From contig JABUQX010027648.1 of NCBI GenBank assembly GCA_015478945.1, positions 1 through 32,500 on the forward strand: a DNA stretch of 32,500 nucleotides, in the 5' to 3' direction. Under the pieces are notes generated by a model. It did not search any database, was not told where the DNA came from, and was given only the letters and a program-made list of their open reading frames with translations. The first letter of the stretch is position 1, and every line of letters starts with the position of its first letter. This DNA is from Trachelipus rathkii. Lineage: Eukaryota > Arthropoda > Malacostraca > Isopoda > Trachelipodidae. A program made the position numbers and the translations under genes. Of this stretch, positions 21,487 to 31,632 are shown in pieces.

Positions 21487-21616
21487 GTCGAGATTTGAAT
21501 CAAGAATCTTATAATAAAAATACTTAAGATTAATCTGAAAATGAAACTGAAAATGAAAAGAAGTTGAAGGCAATTTAAAAACAGTTAAATATCTCATTTT
21601 CCACTTTTATAAAAGG

Positions 21617-22495
21617 TCATTCCAACTCGCTGGAATAGTGCACTTCAATGATGGAAGGAATGTATTGCTGCAAGAATCTCTTCTTGGTACTCGCAGCTCG
21701 TATTCCAAAGTTAACAATTTTATTAATTTGGAATGTGGAAAATGACACCATATCACACTGCATTAAGCTAATTGAACATTTGAAGATATTACCAAAAAAA
21801 TCTGCGCCTCTACAGCTTCTGTCTTCGATGTAATACCATTAATCTCAACGCTAGGGAAGCATTTTGAACCATCTTCAAATGCAAATGATGACGGTTTCAA
21901 AAAAAAATGAAGGGATGATGTAATAAAAACTAAAAGCATAGAAAACGCTTTTGTTTTGGAATTAATGACCTTCATAGTATTGCAACTTACTTAGATCCGT
22001 TATAAAGGCAAGCTTTTTTGTAACACAATATTAAGAACAAATTTAATTATCTCACTGGTTGCATTTGAATAAACATCAATACCATAGTCCTATTAATTCG
22101 GCCACCGCATTAAAAGGAAATAAAAGAATCTACAGAACCAACATCTCTTACAAGTAATCAATAACGGATTCGTGGAAGATTTCTGACAGTCCAATAGTGA
22201 GAAGAACACACGCATTAACCCAAAAAGATGTAGTGCAAATGAATATAAAACTAATCACCAAGAAAAACAAACTAGATACAAATGATAATCCTATCAGTTG
22301 TGGAAAGATAAGCAAATGTTTACCCACGCTTGAGTATACTTGCAAGGAAAAACTTGGCTGCCTCCCAACTGTGTCTAAGGTGGACGAATATTTAGTCCAG
22401 TTTGGGCTACATATTGATGAAAAGAAAATAGAATCAGCAAAAGGCAGGAAATTATGTTTCTCAAGCACAACTTCCTATATTTGAATTTTCAATAC
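21617..22495 (+). pseudogene. hAT transposase remnant (ZBED1/ZBED4-like), C-terminal half
   Basis: VIPTRWNSALQ at 21617-21650 matches the conserved PTRWNS block of hAT transposases; it is followed by KLIEHLKI (about 21765), VIPLISTLGKHFEP (about 21830-21870) and ATYLDPLYKGKLF (about 21980-22018), the counterpart of the family's ATxLDPRFK block. The end, FLKHNFLYLNFQY (about 22458-22495), corresponds to the family's final residues after the dimerisation region. These blocks lie in different frames with stops between them. The N-terminal BED zinc finger and first catalytic Asp region are missing, so the copy is internally deleted as well as frameshifted. The CATCCGCA-rich end upstream probably belongs to it; the 3' end is lost in (TA)n. 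Confidence 0.75.
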
Positions 22496-22514
22496 TAGTG
22501 CAAAAGAGTATATA

Positions 22515-22602
22515 ATCCATAATACTATATTATATATATAATATAAATAAATACTTATATAATATATATATATATAATATAATTAATATATATATAATTA
22601 TA

Positions 22603-22634
<32 letters not shown>

Positions 22635-22702
22635 TAATATATATATATATATAGTATATATATACATATATATAATTATATATTATATATATATAATATA
22701 AT

Positions 22703-22733
<31 letters not shown>

Positions 22734-22767
22734 TATATAAATATATATATATATATTATAATATTAT

Positions 22768-22815
<48 letters not shown>

Positions 22816-22858
22816 TATTATATATATATATTATATATATATATATGTATATATGTTT
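22515..22858. repeat. (TA)n tract
   Basis: Long TA microsatellite changing to TATGTATATATGTTTGTGTGTG at its right edge, immediately before a hAT-like terminus. Confidence 0.9.
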
Positions 22859-22868
22859 GTGTGTGTAC

Positions 22869-22905
22869 GCAGGATTTGACTTAGGGGTTGGCAAAGGTTG
22901 AGTGA
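22869..22905 (-). mobile_element. Possible hAT terminus of the minus-strand element
   Basis: CAGGATTTGACTTAGGGG followed by TTGGCAAAGG resembles CAG-GGCGGATTTAGGGGGG ends of hAT elements with ZMYM1-like transposases. It lies about 400 bp beyond the end of just such a transposase, at the expected side. No partner end was found. Confidence 0.45.
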
Positions 22906-23289
22906 TTTATGTCCTTGCTCGCACTGATCAGTAGACTGTGTGGGTGAAACTCCAAATTTTTTCCTTTCAAAGGCTAATAACAATTATCAAAGAATAAAAA
23001 GTTATTTCGGTTACAAAATAAATAAAATAACAGTCTACAACAGTTGTAATTAATTTTTTTTTTGTCCACAGAGGTGGAGTAAAAAAAAATACCTATTGGG
23101 AACGTAATTAATATTTTATTTGGGTGAGTCATTGCCGAGTAACTGATCCTGGAAGTGTTAACTAACATTAAACTAAACTAGCAATTGACGCATTGTTTTT
23201 TCAGCGAATTTCGCACTTACTCTTGTTTCCAATTTTGTTCAAGTTTTCATTTACTAATAATTTTTATGAATACCTCATCCTACATAGTC

Positions 23290-24310
23290 CATTAATTAAG
23301 CTGTTTTCGTTCAATTGTGGCCATGCTTAGCAAGTTAAACTCTCCGCAACTGCTGAAAGATATTTCAATGGTGCTTGTTTGAGCACGGAATGCACCAGTG
23401 CAATTAATAGACAGGCTTTTGATTTGAGGAAAAAAGGGGTCGGCTTCTTTAATGACTTCAGTAAGTTCCAAGTCTTTCAACTTTTGTTTATCCATTTTTT
23501 ATCCAGCCGCAAGGTATACCATAAGTCAGTTTTGGTATGAATTTTGTGGATGTCAAGTTCATAAAACTCTAAAAAACATTTTACTTTCTCACGGAAACTG
23601 CCTACGGAAGCACCTAGTATAAGAAAAGGATGCAAATGAAAAAGATGAAATGCTGGCAAGCTGTTTTCTGAAAATCTAGTTTCTAAAGGGGATGAAAGTG
23701 AGTCAAGATAAGACACAAGTACAGAACGCTTTCAATATACAGCAGAGGTTTCAGCAGGATGATTTGATCTATGTTGTTGGGATTGTACCTTTCAAGGTGG
23801 TGCAAGTTCTACTAAGAACTCAGCGGCAATAACATTGGCGGATAAGAGTGGATTAGCAATTATTTGATCAGCATTTTTGTGGTGGTCTTTGCTGACTTTC
23901 AAAATTCTTTGGACATGATCAGAGCACTGCATAAGGTCAATATTTTTTGTTCAACTAAAGCAAAATATTTGGCTATTACGGAAGAGGTAATAATGTAATT
24001 GGGTCCTGTTGCCGAACAGTATCATAGAAAAGCTGTTTTTCTTGTTTGTTTGTTGCCTTCCTTTGACAATTTTTCTAACCCTTCAACGATTTTTATCAAA
24101 TTGGAATGGAAAATAGCTATCCTATGATATTTTCGAGTCCAAAGGGTTTCACAAAGTTTAGGATAGTTGGGAATGTATTTTCTTTTTAGGGAGGAGTCTC
24201 TGAAAAGTTGTTTTTATTGTGTCAATAGTATTTCGAATTTCTGAAATAATTTTAGTCATTAATACCAAAATTAAGCCGATGGCTTACGCAGTTAAAATAT
24301 AATACTTTTT
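23290..24310 (-). pseudogene. hAT transposase remnant (ZMYM1/DUF4371-like), minus strand
   Basis: Reading from about 24310 downward, with frame changes, the order matches the C-terminal half of DUF4371-type hAT transposases: EIRNTIDTIKTTFQ, then LCETLWTRKYHRIAIFHSNL (family: LCETRWxERH), IDLMQCSDHVQRILKVSKDH, HRSNHPAETSAVY (family: RQxHRxNHPAxxxEEYY), VSYLDSLSSPLETRFSE (about 23715), FYELDIHKI, and KEADPFFPQIKSLSI (about 23440). The last part, the dimerisation block with its STAERSFS motif, is badly altered here and ends near 23292. The N-terminal half and any zinc finger are missing. The homology calls are from memory of the family, but the number of blocks in the right order makes them firm. 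Confidence 0.75.
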
Positions 24311-24824
24311 TATATTTTTCCCGCCGTTTCCTTTAAGATGGAGAATATTCTCGAAGATGGGTAACTATTATAAAAGAAGCCGCATCACGCCTATTCAGGA
24401 TCTTTCTTAATAGGCAAGCGCGAATGATCAGTTAAAGAATTATTATTGTATAAAATATAAATCTTATTGTGTGAGAATTATTATCTTTTAGGTGATTTTG
24501 GTGAAAAAAACATGTTTGTTGCTAATTACGAATATGATACTCAAGTTTATGATTAAGTTACTAGTACTTTTCTTTTCATAGTGTGATGTAGCTTTTTTCC
24601 TGTTTAAAAGTAAAGAATTTCTTTATCATAAAAGGAGCTTTGTTCATTTTATTAAGTATGAATTGGAAATATATTTTTATTATGCGTAATTGAATAAATG
24701 GTTATCTAAAAATTTGTTTATCTCTTCCTCCAAAGTAAACATTTAGATTTCTTTAAGTTTCTAAAATATAAATAATAGGTGGTCTTTGTCATACATAAAA
24801 AATTTACAATATAACAAATTAATA
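24311..24824. other. Unassigned AT-rich sequence
   Basis: No gene, repeat or element end recognised; it may contain decayed 5' parts of the minus-strand hAT element. Confidence 0.35.
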
Positions 24825-24944
24825 GGAAGTATTGGTATTGGTATTGGGATTGGTATTTGCTGAAATTCCAGTATTGGTATTGGCAGTAGCATCAATGAGA
24901 GTATTGGTATTGGTGTTGGCCAACAATTCAGTTCTGGCACATCA

Positions 24945-24948
<4 letters not shown>
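24825..24948. repeat. Degenerate GGTATT repeat, probably hAT subterminal
   Basis: TATTGGTATTGGTATTGG and variants recur three times (about 24830, 24870, 24900), ending CAGTTCTGGCACATCACTA next to a TA tract. On the minus strand this starts TAGTGATGTGCC followed by CCAATACCAATAC repeats, a layout I recall from some hAT ends. Identification is tentative. Confidence 0.4.
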
Positions 24949-25001
<53 letters not shown>

Positions 25002-25018
25002 TATATATATCATATATA

Positions 25019-25051
<33 letters not shown>

Positions 25052-25059
25052 CAAAGAGC

Positions 25060-25097
<38 letters not shown>

Positions 25098-25205
25098 TAT
25101 ATATATATTATATATTATATATTAATATATATATATATTAAATATCTATATATATATATAATATATATATATAATATCTATAATATATATATATATATAT
25201 AATAT
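24948..25205. repeat. (TA)n tract
   Basis: TA microsatellite with short breaks such as ACAAAGAGCATATAC. Confidence 0.9.
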
Positions 25206-25466
25206 AAAGAAGAAAATTCTTAACTTGCTAAATATAATTAATTAATTATTAGTGAATTTCAATATTTCCGGCATCGCTTTTCTCAGCAGTGGTTTTGTTT
25301 GTTGAATTTGTACGTTTTTAATTTATTTGTGTTCCATTGCTCGTGGCGTTATGTTGTGTTCTTTTTAATGAACGAGTAGTTTCTTATAAGCGTTTGGCTA
25401 TTTGTCTGTGATATATATAGGGCAATATTTATATTTTTGTAGTGACAGTTAACATTGCTTTTTAAA
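25206..25466 (+). promoter_or_regulatory. Presumed 5' leader of the ZBED5-like element
   Basis: About 260 bp of unique sequence between a TA tract and the transposase ATG. It contains GCATCGCTTTTCTCAGCAG and a run-in AGTTAACATTGCTTTTTAAAATG to the start codon. I see no defined promoter motif; the label rests on position. Confidence 0.3.
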
Positions 25467-27426
25467 ATGGAAAAGTGGTTGAAAACTGGAACTCTTAAGA
25501 GAAATGCAGAAACGTTGAAATTCAACCTGCTTCCTCAACTGCAAGTACTTCTAATCAGCCTGATGATTTAAAAGCTCAAGGAGACGAGTGTGCAGTTACT
25601 AATAGTGGAATTCTGGTAATTGATAATAGCATTAATAAAACGAAAAATATCAGGCCTCTTCTAAAGAAGAGAAAATATTCTGATGATTTCTTGAAATACG
25701 GATTTTCATTTATGGGAGATGAGGACAGTCCAAAACCGCTTTGTGTTATTTGTGGAGAAATATTGTCGAATGGCAGCATGAAACCATCTTTATTAATACG
25801 CCATTCAGAAACTAAGCATCTAAGTTACAAACAAAAAGATGTCAGCTTTTTTCCAAAGACTATCAAATGGCATCAGTGTAACTTCGTATCTGATGTCTGC
25901 GAACAAACTCAATGACAACGCTGTTGAAGCATCGTACAGAATAAGTTACCGTATTGCTAAAAGTGGTAAAAATCATACAATTGCTGAAAACTTGATATAT
26001 CCTTGCATTAAAGATGCTGTTCAGTGTCTGTTCGGTGAGGACTATGCTAAAAAAGTTAATAATATTCCCTTCTCAAACAATATAGTTTTTCCGAGAATTA
26101 AGGAGATGTCTGAGGATATTGAATCTACAGTAATTAAAAGGATAAAAAAAAGGTCCTTCTTTTCATTACAGGTGGACGAAAGCACAGATGTTTCCAGTCT
26201 GTCAATTTTGCTTGTTATTGCACGATACTTGACTGACAACAAGCCTGAAGAAAATCTTTTACTGTGCTATCCTCTCACAGAAAGATGCAAAGGGGAGGAT
26301 ATATTTAATGCCATTCACGTGTAGTTCTGCGAAAAAAAGGTTGCTTGGGTTAATTGCTGTTGTGTATGCACAGATGATGGAAAATCAATGTCTGGCTGTT
26401 ATACAGGCTTACGCGGTCGTATCAAAGAATAGCTCCCCATGTAGCTTGGAGCCATTGCTGTATTCACAGACAATAACAGCGATCAAACGCCAGCCAAAAC
26501 ATTGAAAGTGTGCTTGATCAAGCAGTCAAACATTGTTTAATTTTTATCTACGGGCCAGTTCAACAATACTCAGACTATTTAATCTTTGAGTGAGAGGATG
26601 GACCAGCAATCTCATACCAACATTACTTTTTCACATAAGTAAGATGGCTTTCAAAAGGAAAAGTGGCTAACAAGGTTGTTTGAATTAAGACAGTGAAGTT
26701 TTCAGTTTTTTTCGAAGATCATTCATTTTAAGTTGCGCTCTACAATTTCATAATGTCCAATGGCTCAAAAGCTTTGCCTACTTGTCTGATATTTTTTTTG
26801 AAATAAATAAACTTAACTTAGGATTACAGAAACATCATATATTTAAATTGTCTGACAAAATTGAGTATATGATAAAAAAATTAACTTTTGGGAATGCTGT
26901 ATCTTTAAAGACCAGTGTGAAGTTTTCGAGAAATTCCATTCTTATCTGAAAACGAGTTGAATATGTCAAATGAAGTAAAAAATAGTATTATAGCTCACTT
27001 AAAAGGACTTAAATGTCATTCAGACATTATTTTACCAAGCGAAATAGTGAAGATAACTGGATTTCAAATCCTTTCAGCGATTTATTCCTTGAACAGGCAG
27101 AAAAATTATCAGTTTGTGAAAAAGAAAAATTAATTAAACTTTCAACCGATTCCTCTCTACAATCTGAATTCAATAAAAAGAATCTCCTTGAGTCTGAGCA
27201 CAGTGAGAGAAAAGTTACCAGAACATAGTGGGAAAAAACAATAAATATTTTTGAAATTTTACGAGCACACAGACTGTGCGAAAGAGCCGTTTCATATTAT
27301 TCAATACTAATAAAATAATACTGTAACAAGTTTCACGCTGCTCCCGACTTGATTGTATATTTGTTGTCATTTGAACCCAATTTTAGAAAACTCTGCTCCA
27401 TGAAGCAATCTCAAGGATCACATTGA
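25467..27426 (+). pseudogene. ZBED5/SCAND3-like hAT transposase, near full length, frameshifted
   Basis: The ATG at 25467 opens MEKWLKTGTLKR. After a frameshift comes RKYSDDFLKYGFSFMGDE and a BED zinc finger, with CVIC (25742-25753) and the RHSETKH histidines (about 25798-25820). The core follows: ASYRISYRIAKSGKNHTIAE (about 25929), then LQVDESTDVSSLSILLV with the first catalytic Asp (about 26170-26220), CVCTDDGKSMSGCYTGL (about 26362-26412, second Asp block), VRWLSKGKVANKVV (about 26639-26680), LSDKIEYMIKKLTFGN (about 26850), and WISNPFSDLF (about 27058). The C-terminal dimerisation block LCERAVSYYSIL (about 27270-27305) leads to KLCSMKQSQGSH and a stop near 27424. About 1,960 bp is close to the family's usual length. 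At least five frameshifts or stops break it. Elements of this family encode DNA-cutting transposases, and vertebrate ZBED5 is a domesticated relative. Confidence 0.88.
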
Positions 27427-27543
27427 AATTAGTTAACATCTCGTGTTTTGAAACGCTTGCATGTCAAGATGAATCGACATTGATCATAAATTCATAAGCC
27501 AGGTAATTTCGTGGTTTATATATATAATATATACTATATATAT

Positions 27544-27578
<35 letters not shown>

Positions 27579-27645
27579 ATATTATATAATATATATATAA
27601 TATATATATATATTATATATTATATATATATAATATATATTATAT
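27427..27645. repeat. Short 3' flank and (TA)n tract
   Basis: About 90 bp of unique sequence after the ZBED5-like stop, with no recognisable hAT end, then (TA)n from about 27517 to 27645. Confidence 0.7.
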
Positions 27646-27674
27646 AGAATTTATGGAAATCTCGAAGAACTTAA

Positions 27675-28195
27675 TGAGTCAAAAGAAATTTTACTTTACA
27701 TCAGCGGGATTTGAAACACTGGACTCTGCATCGCTGAGTAACAGTGACAGGGTGCCTTATCCACTAGGCTACCCACGTTCCCAAAAAAGAACGTTTCAAG
27801 CGTAGCTTTTAAGGCTCACGGTTTTCTCATCCCATAATTGCTGAGTACTCAAGAGGCCACCCCAAGACATAAGTAAGCAAAGGAGATTTTACTCTCCATC
27901 AGCGGGATTCGAAACACTGGACTCCGCGTCACAGAGTTAACAGTAACCGGTTTCTCTAACCACTAGGTCATTCACGTTCCCAATAAAGAACGTTTCAAGC
28001 GTAGCTTTTAAAGCTCCCGGTTTTCTCATCCTATAATTGCTAAGTACTCAAAGGCCAGCCCCCAAAGGCTTAAATGAATGAGTCAAAGGAGATTTTACTC
28101 TCCATCAGCGGGATTCGAACACTGGAAAAGACTGGAAAGACTTAAATGAGTGAAAGGAGATTTTACTCTCCATAAGCGGGATTCGAACACTGAGA
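27675..28195 (-). mobile_element. Tandem array of tRNA-derived SINE-like units
   Basis: On the minus strand, the unit contains GACCTAGTGGTTAGAG (RNA polymerase III A-box type) and, about 45 bp later, GTTTCGAATCCCGCTGATGG (B-box type). In plus coordinates the B-box lies at about 27699-27715, 27898-27915, 28105-28122 and 28175-28190, and the A-box at about 27757-27772 and 27955-27970. Complete units are ~203-205 bp and include a shared tail (AACGTTTCAAGCGTAGCTTTTAA...GCTCACGGTTTTCTCATCC). The last two are truncated. The head is a tRNA-like promoter, not a working tRNA: the acceptor arms do not pair convincingly. Confidence 0.75.
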
Positions 28196-28197
28196 AC

Positions 28198-28375
28198 TAT
28201 ATACTGTATATATATATATACTATATATATATATTATATATATATATATATATATAATAATTTATTTATAAAAATATAATTAAATAAAATTAATTTATTA
28301 ATATAAAAACTATAATAAAATATTATTAATTAATAATATATATATTATATATATATATAATATATATATATTGGA
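28198..28375. repeat. (TA)n / AT-rich tract
   Basis: TA microsatellite with a TAATTTATTTATAAAAATATAATTAA-like core, at the truncated end of the SINE array. Confidence 0.85.
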
Positions 28376-28648
28376 TTTGTGTGTGTATGAAGGTACTCGC
28401 AAATAAAAAACATTATGGAGGGGTAAGGAAGGAAAGAAAGGATGAGAACCAATGTATATATATATATATATATATATATATCTTTCTATTATCTACCTTT
28501 TTTTCCATATATATTATATATATATATATATAATATATAATATAGTATATGTATATATATACTGTATATATATATATATAATTATATATATATATATATA
28601 ATATATATATATTATATATATTATATATATATATAATTATATATATAT

Positions 28649-28684
<36 letters not shown>

Positions 28685-28739
28685 CTTCTTTCTTATCTAC
28701 TTTTTTTCCAAAGATTGGGATTAAGTGCGCTAACAAGCT
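28376..28739. repeat. Duplicated (TA)n with TCTTTCTTATCTACYTTTTTTCCA
   Basis: TA tracts at about 28455-28482 and 28507-28685 are each followed by a near-identical word, TCTTTCTATTATCTACCTTTTTTTCC (28482) and TCTTCTTTCTTATCTACTTTTTTTCC (28684), so a TA-plus-unique block of ~200 bp has been duplicated. The minus-strand open frame through it is an Ile-Tyr artefact. Confidence 0.65.
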
Positions 28740-31265
28740 ATCGGAAAAGAAAAGCAGTAGAAGAACATGACAAACGTCGAAAAGAAAGCCCAGCCTTACC
28801 GCCCCTTCTGTACCATTAATTAATAAGAACTCGTCGCAATCAGAAAATCCACCCTAGAGCTTCATGGGACTGTATGATAAGTCGTAAGTGTATGGTTCAT
28901 ACCCCTGGACCCAAATGGGCCACAACCATACCCCCTTACAACACCCCGCATTCTCTCCTATCATGGCAACTTTCTTCTCGCTCTGCCCAAACTCCACATT
29001 TCTCTCCTAAAACATTTCCTTTACTGACATTCAATCCATCTTTTTTCTTCGGTCCCAACGGTCGTTTCCAACACATTACCACTTACTATCCGCTTAACCA
29101 AACCGTTACCTACCATTCCCTTTCCACATGACAAACTATCGTCAACATAACTTCATTTATTCTCTCGTTTACCTTTCTCACACCACACAACTCTCTAATA
29201 TGTTCATTCTCATTTTTATCATATTCTTTCACACTGCACGCCCCTAAGATTAGTCGATCTGAACACATTGAACTTTAGATCTAATACCTTCGTTATTCCA
29301 GACCATAGTCCTCGCTATCTATACAATAACACAGGTAAACAAAACCCTCATCAAGACCTGCGCACTCCAGACATTAGTCCTTTTACATTCGACCAAGATT
29401 TAATTGCACCAGCCACCTTCCTACCATTCACAACTTTCCTACTACATCTCTGCATCATCCGTTCCTTCTCATCCAACACATACCCCAAAAATATTTAAAC
29501 TCAGACACTTGTTTCCAGCTGCTCACCATACCATCTAGCATAACTTCCCACTGAGGCTATCCTCACTCACAATCCATAACCTTACTCTTATCTACGTTTA
29601 CTTTCAGGCCCCTACTTTTACATACCCTGTCAAATCTCTTTACCAATATCCTCTAAAACTCTCCTCAGATTCACCACACAGGAACAATCATCCGCATATA
29701 AATAAGGTAGGGTAACCTCCATGCATTTCATCTCCATCATTCTAGTTCAACACCATTTCCTGCCACCCCCACCTCTAAATCTTTCATAACCCCATCCTAT
29801 ACATAATTGAATTACCTAAGGAGATAACACAACCCTCGTTCACTCCGTATTAATAATAAACCAAATCACTTGACACCATTTATTCTCACACACGCCTCAC
29901 TATCTTCATACATACTTTTGATTCCTTCAGAAGCCTACCACCAACACCATATTCATAACACCTGCCATTAAGCTTCCCTATTAACCCTATATACGCCTGT
30001 TGCAAATCCATAAACCTAAATAAAATTTATATTCTTTTTCTCCTTCATTTCTCAATCATTTGTTTTCAATGTAAAGATTTTGATCCACACATCCTCTACC
30101 ACTCCTAAACGCACTTTGTTCTTCACCAATCAGTCCTTCAGTCACTCGATGCACTCTTCGACCAAATTACCACCATATATCTTCCCAACAACACTCAATA
30201 ATCCTTATTCCCCTATAATTTCACAGTTCCCCATTAACTCCCTTACCCTTAAATAAGGGTACTATTAAAGCTCTTCTCAGCATCCCTTGGTAATATACCC
30301 TCCAAATGCTTTTTTACACAACCTCCACAATCCAATCATATCCATTCCGCGGTCCGGTTCTTGACAATTTCACCAGTAATTTCATCTATACCTGCAGATT
30401 TACATTTTTCAACTTTCTCACTCACCATTACCTCCTCCTTGCTAATACCCTCATCCCCAAAAATACCTATTCCTTCTTGCCACATCAAACCCACACACAT
30501 CAATATCACCTCTTCATTACTGCCAATATTATGCAGATTTTCGAAGTGTTCTTTTCACACTCCCCTCACATCCATCTTCATCAGTTACAAAAGCACCATC
30601 CCTATTCATTATTCTAAGCAGGTTCCCTTATTCTCATTCTTAACCTTTCTGCGCTTCCTTCAACGAAAGCTTTTCCTATTTCTGGTAAGTCCCCATTCAT
30701 GCCTCCTTCCAAACTGTTTCATTTACCTCTTTGTATTTCTCCTACGTATGTCACCTTTTAGTAAATTCTCTTTTTTCTCCTTATATATATTCCAAGCATC
30801 TTCTTTGAAAACTTCAATCATTTGCTTCTAAGTTGCAATGTCCAAACCACGCTTTTTCTTTTTTTACTTTTAACCGCTTGCTTCACTCTTCTTCATTCAA
30901 CACTCATGTTTAACATTCTTACTTACTGACCTTAGCAACATCCACATTCTTCTTTTGCATACTAAAATTGCTTCCTTCATTTGCTCCCAGATTTGTTCAG
31001 TTTCAAAATGTTCACCACATTCATCTGATTTACTTGCGAGCGTTCTAACATACTTACTTATTACCATGTTCACTTAACTTCTCACCTTTAATTCTACCCC
31101 CTTCCGTATCACCCTCCTCTCCATCCAAGCCCCACTAAACTTAATTTACATAGAACAAATAATGATTCGATACTCATTCCTAAACCCCTCACTGCTTTAA
31201 CATCCAACACATAACTTCAACATCTCCTCTTCACCAACACAAAATCAATCATATTTTCACTTCGA
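28740..31265 (-). pseudogene. RTE-like LINE: endonuclease end plus reverse transcriptase
   Basis: On the minus strand the order is endonuclease then reverse transcriptase. Near 31250-31120: NMIDFVLVKRR...VLDVKAVRGLGMS, the C-terminal part of an APE-type endonuclease (family: SLIDYVLV...SDH). Near 30290-30215: RALIVPLFKGKG then NYRGI. Near 30150-30080: GLIGEEQSAFRSGRGCVDQ. Then V-NREA and SMYEDSEACVRING (about 29940-29900), and the catalytic block PYLYADDCS with an intact YADD at 29688-29699, followed by CKSRGLKVNVDKSKVM (about 29630-29590). The 3' part to about 28740 holds the maturase-like tail and untranslated region, less clear. Frameshifts are numerous. The endonuclease N-terminus is cut by the (TA)n at 31270. 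This LINE explains the strong C/T bias of the plus strand here; plus-strand frames at 28874-30831 are its shadows. Confidence 0.85.
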
Positions 31266-31269
31266 TACC

Positions 31270-31304
<35 letters not shown>

Positions 31305-31390
31305 AATATATAATATATATATATATATAATATAATATATATATATATATATATTAATTATATATATATAATATAATATTATATATATTA
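31270..31390. repeat. (TA)n tract truncating the LINE
   Basis: TA microsatellite exactly where the LINE endonuclease sequence breaks off. Confidence 0.9.
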
Positions 31391-31632
31391 GAACCGGCCC
31401 AAGCTTATAGGGGGGATTTTTTAATTTTTGTATTTTGACAAGCTACCCTTCGCATTTTATTCAGAGTTGTGAAAAAGCCTCGCACAAGAAATTTCAGAAC
31501 GATTAAAAATATTTAGTGCTGCCGCCAGACGAATGAAATTGGCAACGTTGGCAACTGACGGTGATACGGTAGTACAGTTGTGAAGCAACGTATTTGTGGT
31601 TTTTTTCTTTGTAACTATACCTTTGGTAAATC
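31391..31632. other. 5' flank of the last gene-like segment
   Basis: Unique sequence with GGGGGGATTTTTTAATTTTTG near the left edge and GGCAACGTTGGCAAC near 31540. No motif can be assigned. Confidence 0.3.

Noticed and set aside
22148..22468. Minus-strand open frame of 106 codons
   Set aside because: Antisense to the hAT transposase remnant, which ends in a recognisable C-terminal block at 22495.
27690..27980. Functional tRNA genes
   Set aside because: A- and B-box words are present, but cloverleaf arms do not pair well and the units repeat with a shared tail, so they are SINE-like.
28413..28736. Minus-strand open frame rich in Ile and Tyr
   Set aside because: Translation of duplicated TA tracts.
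28874..30831. Several plus-strand open frames up to 156 codons
   Set aside because: They are antisense to the RTE-like LINE, whose minus-strand reading carries ordered reverse-transcriptase motifs.
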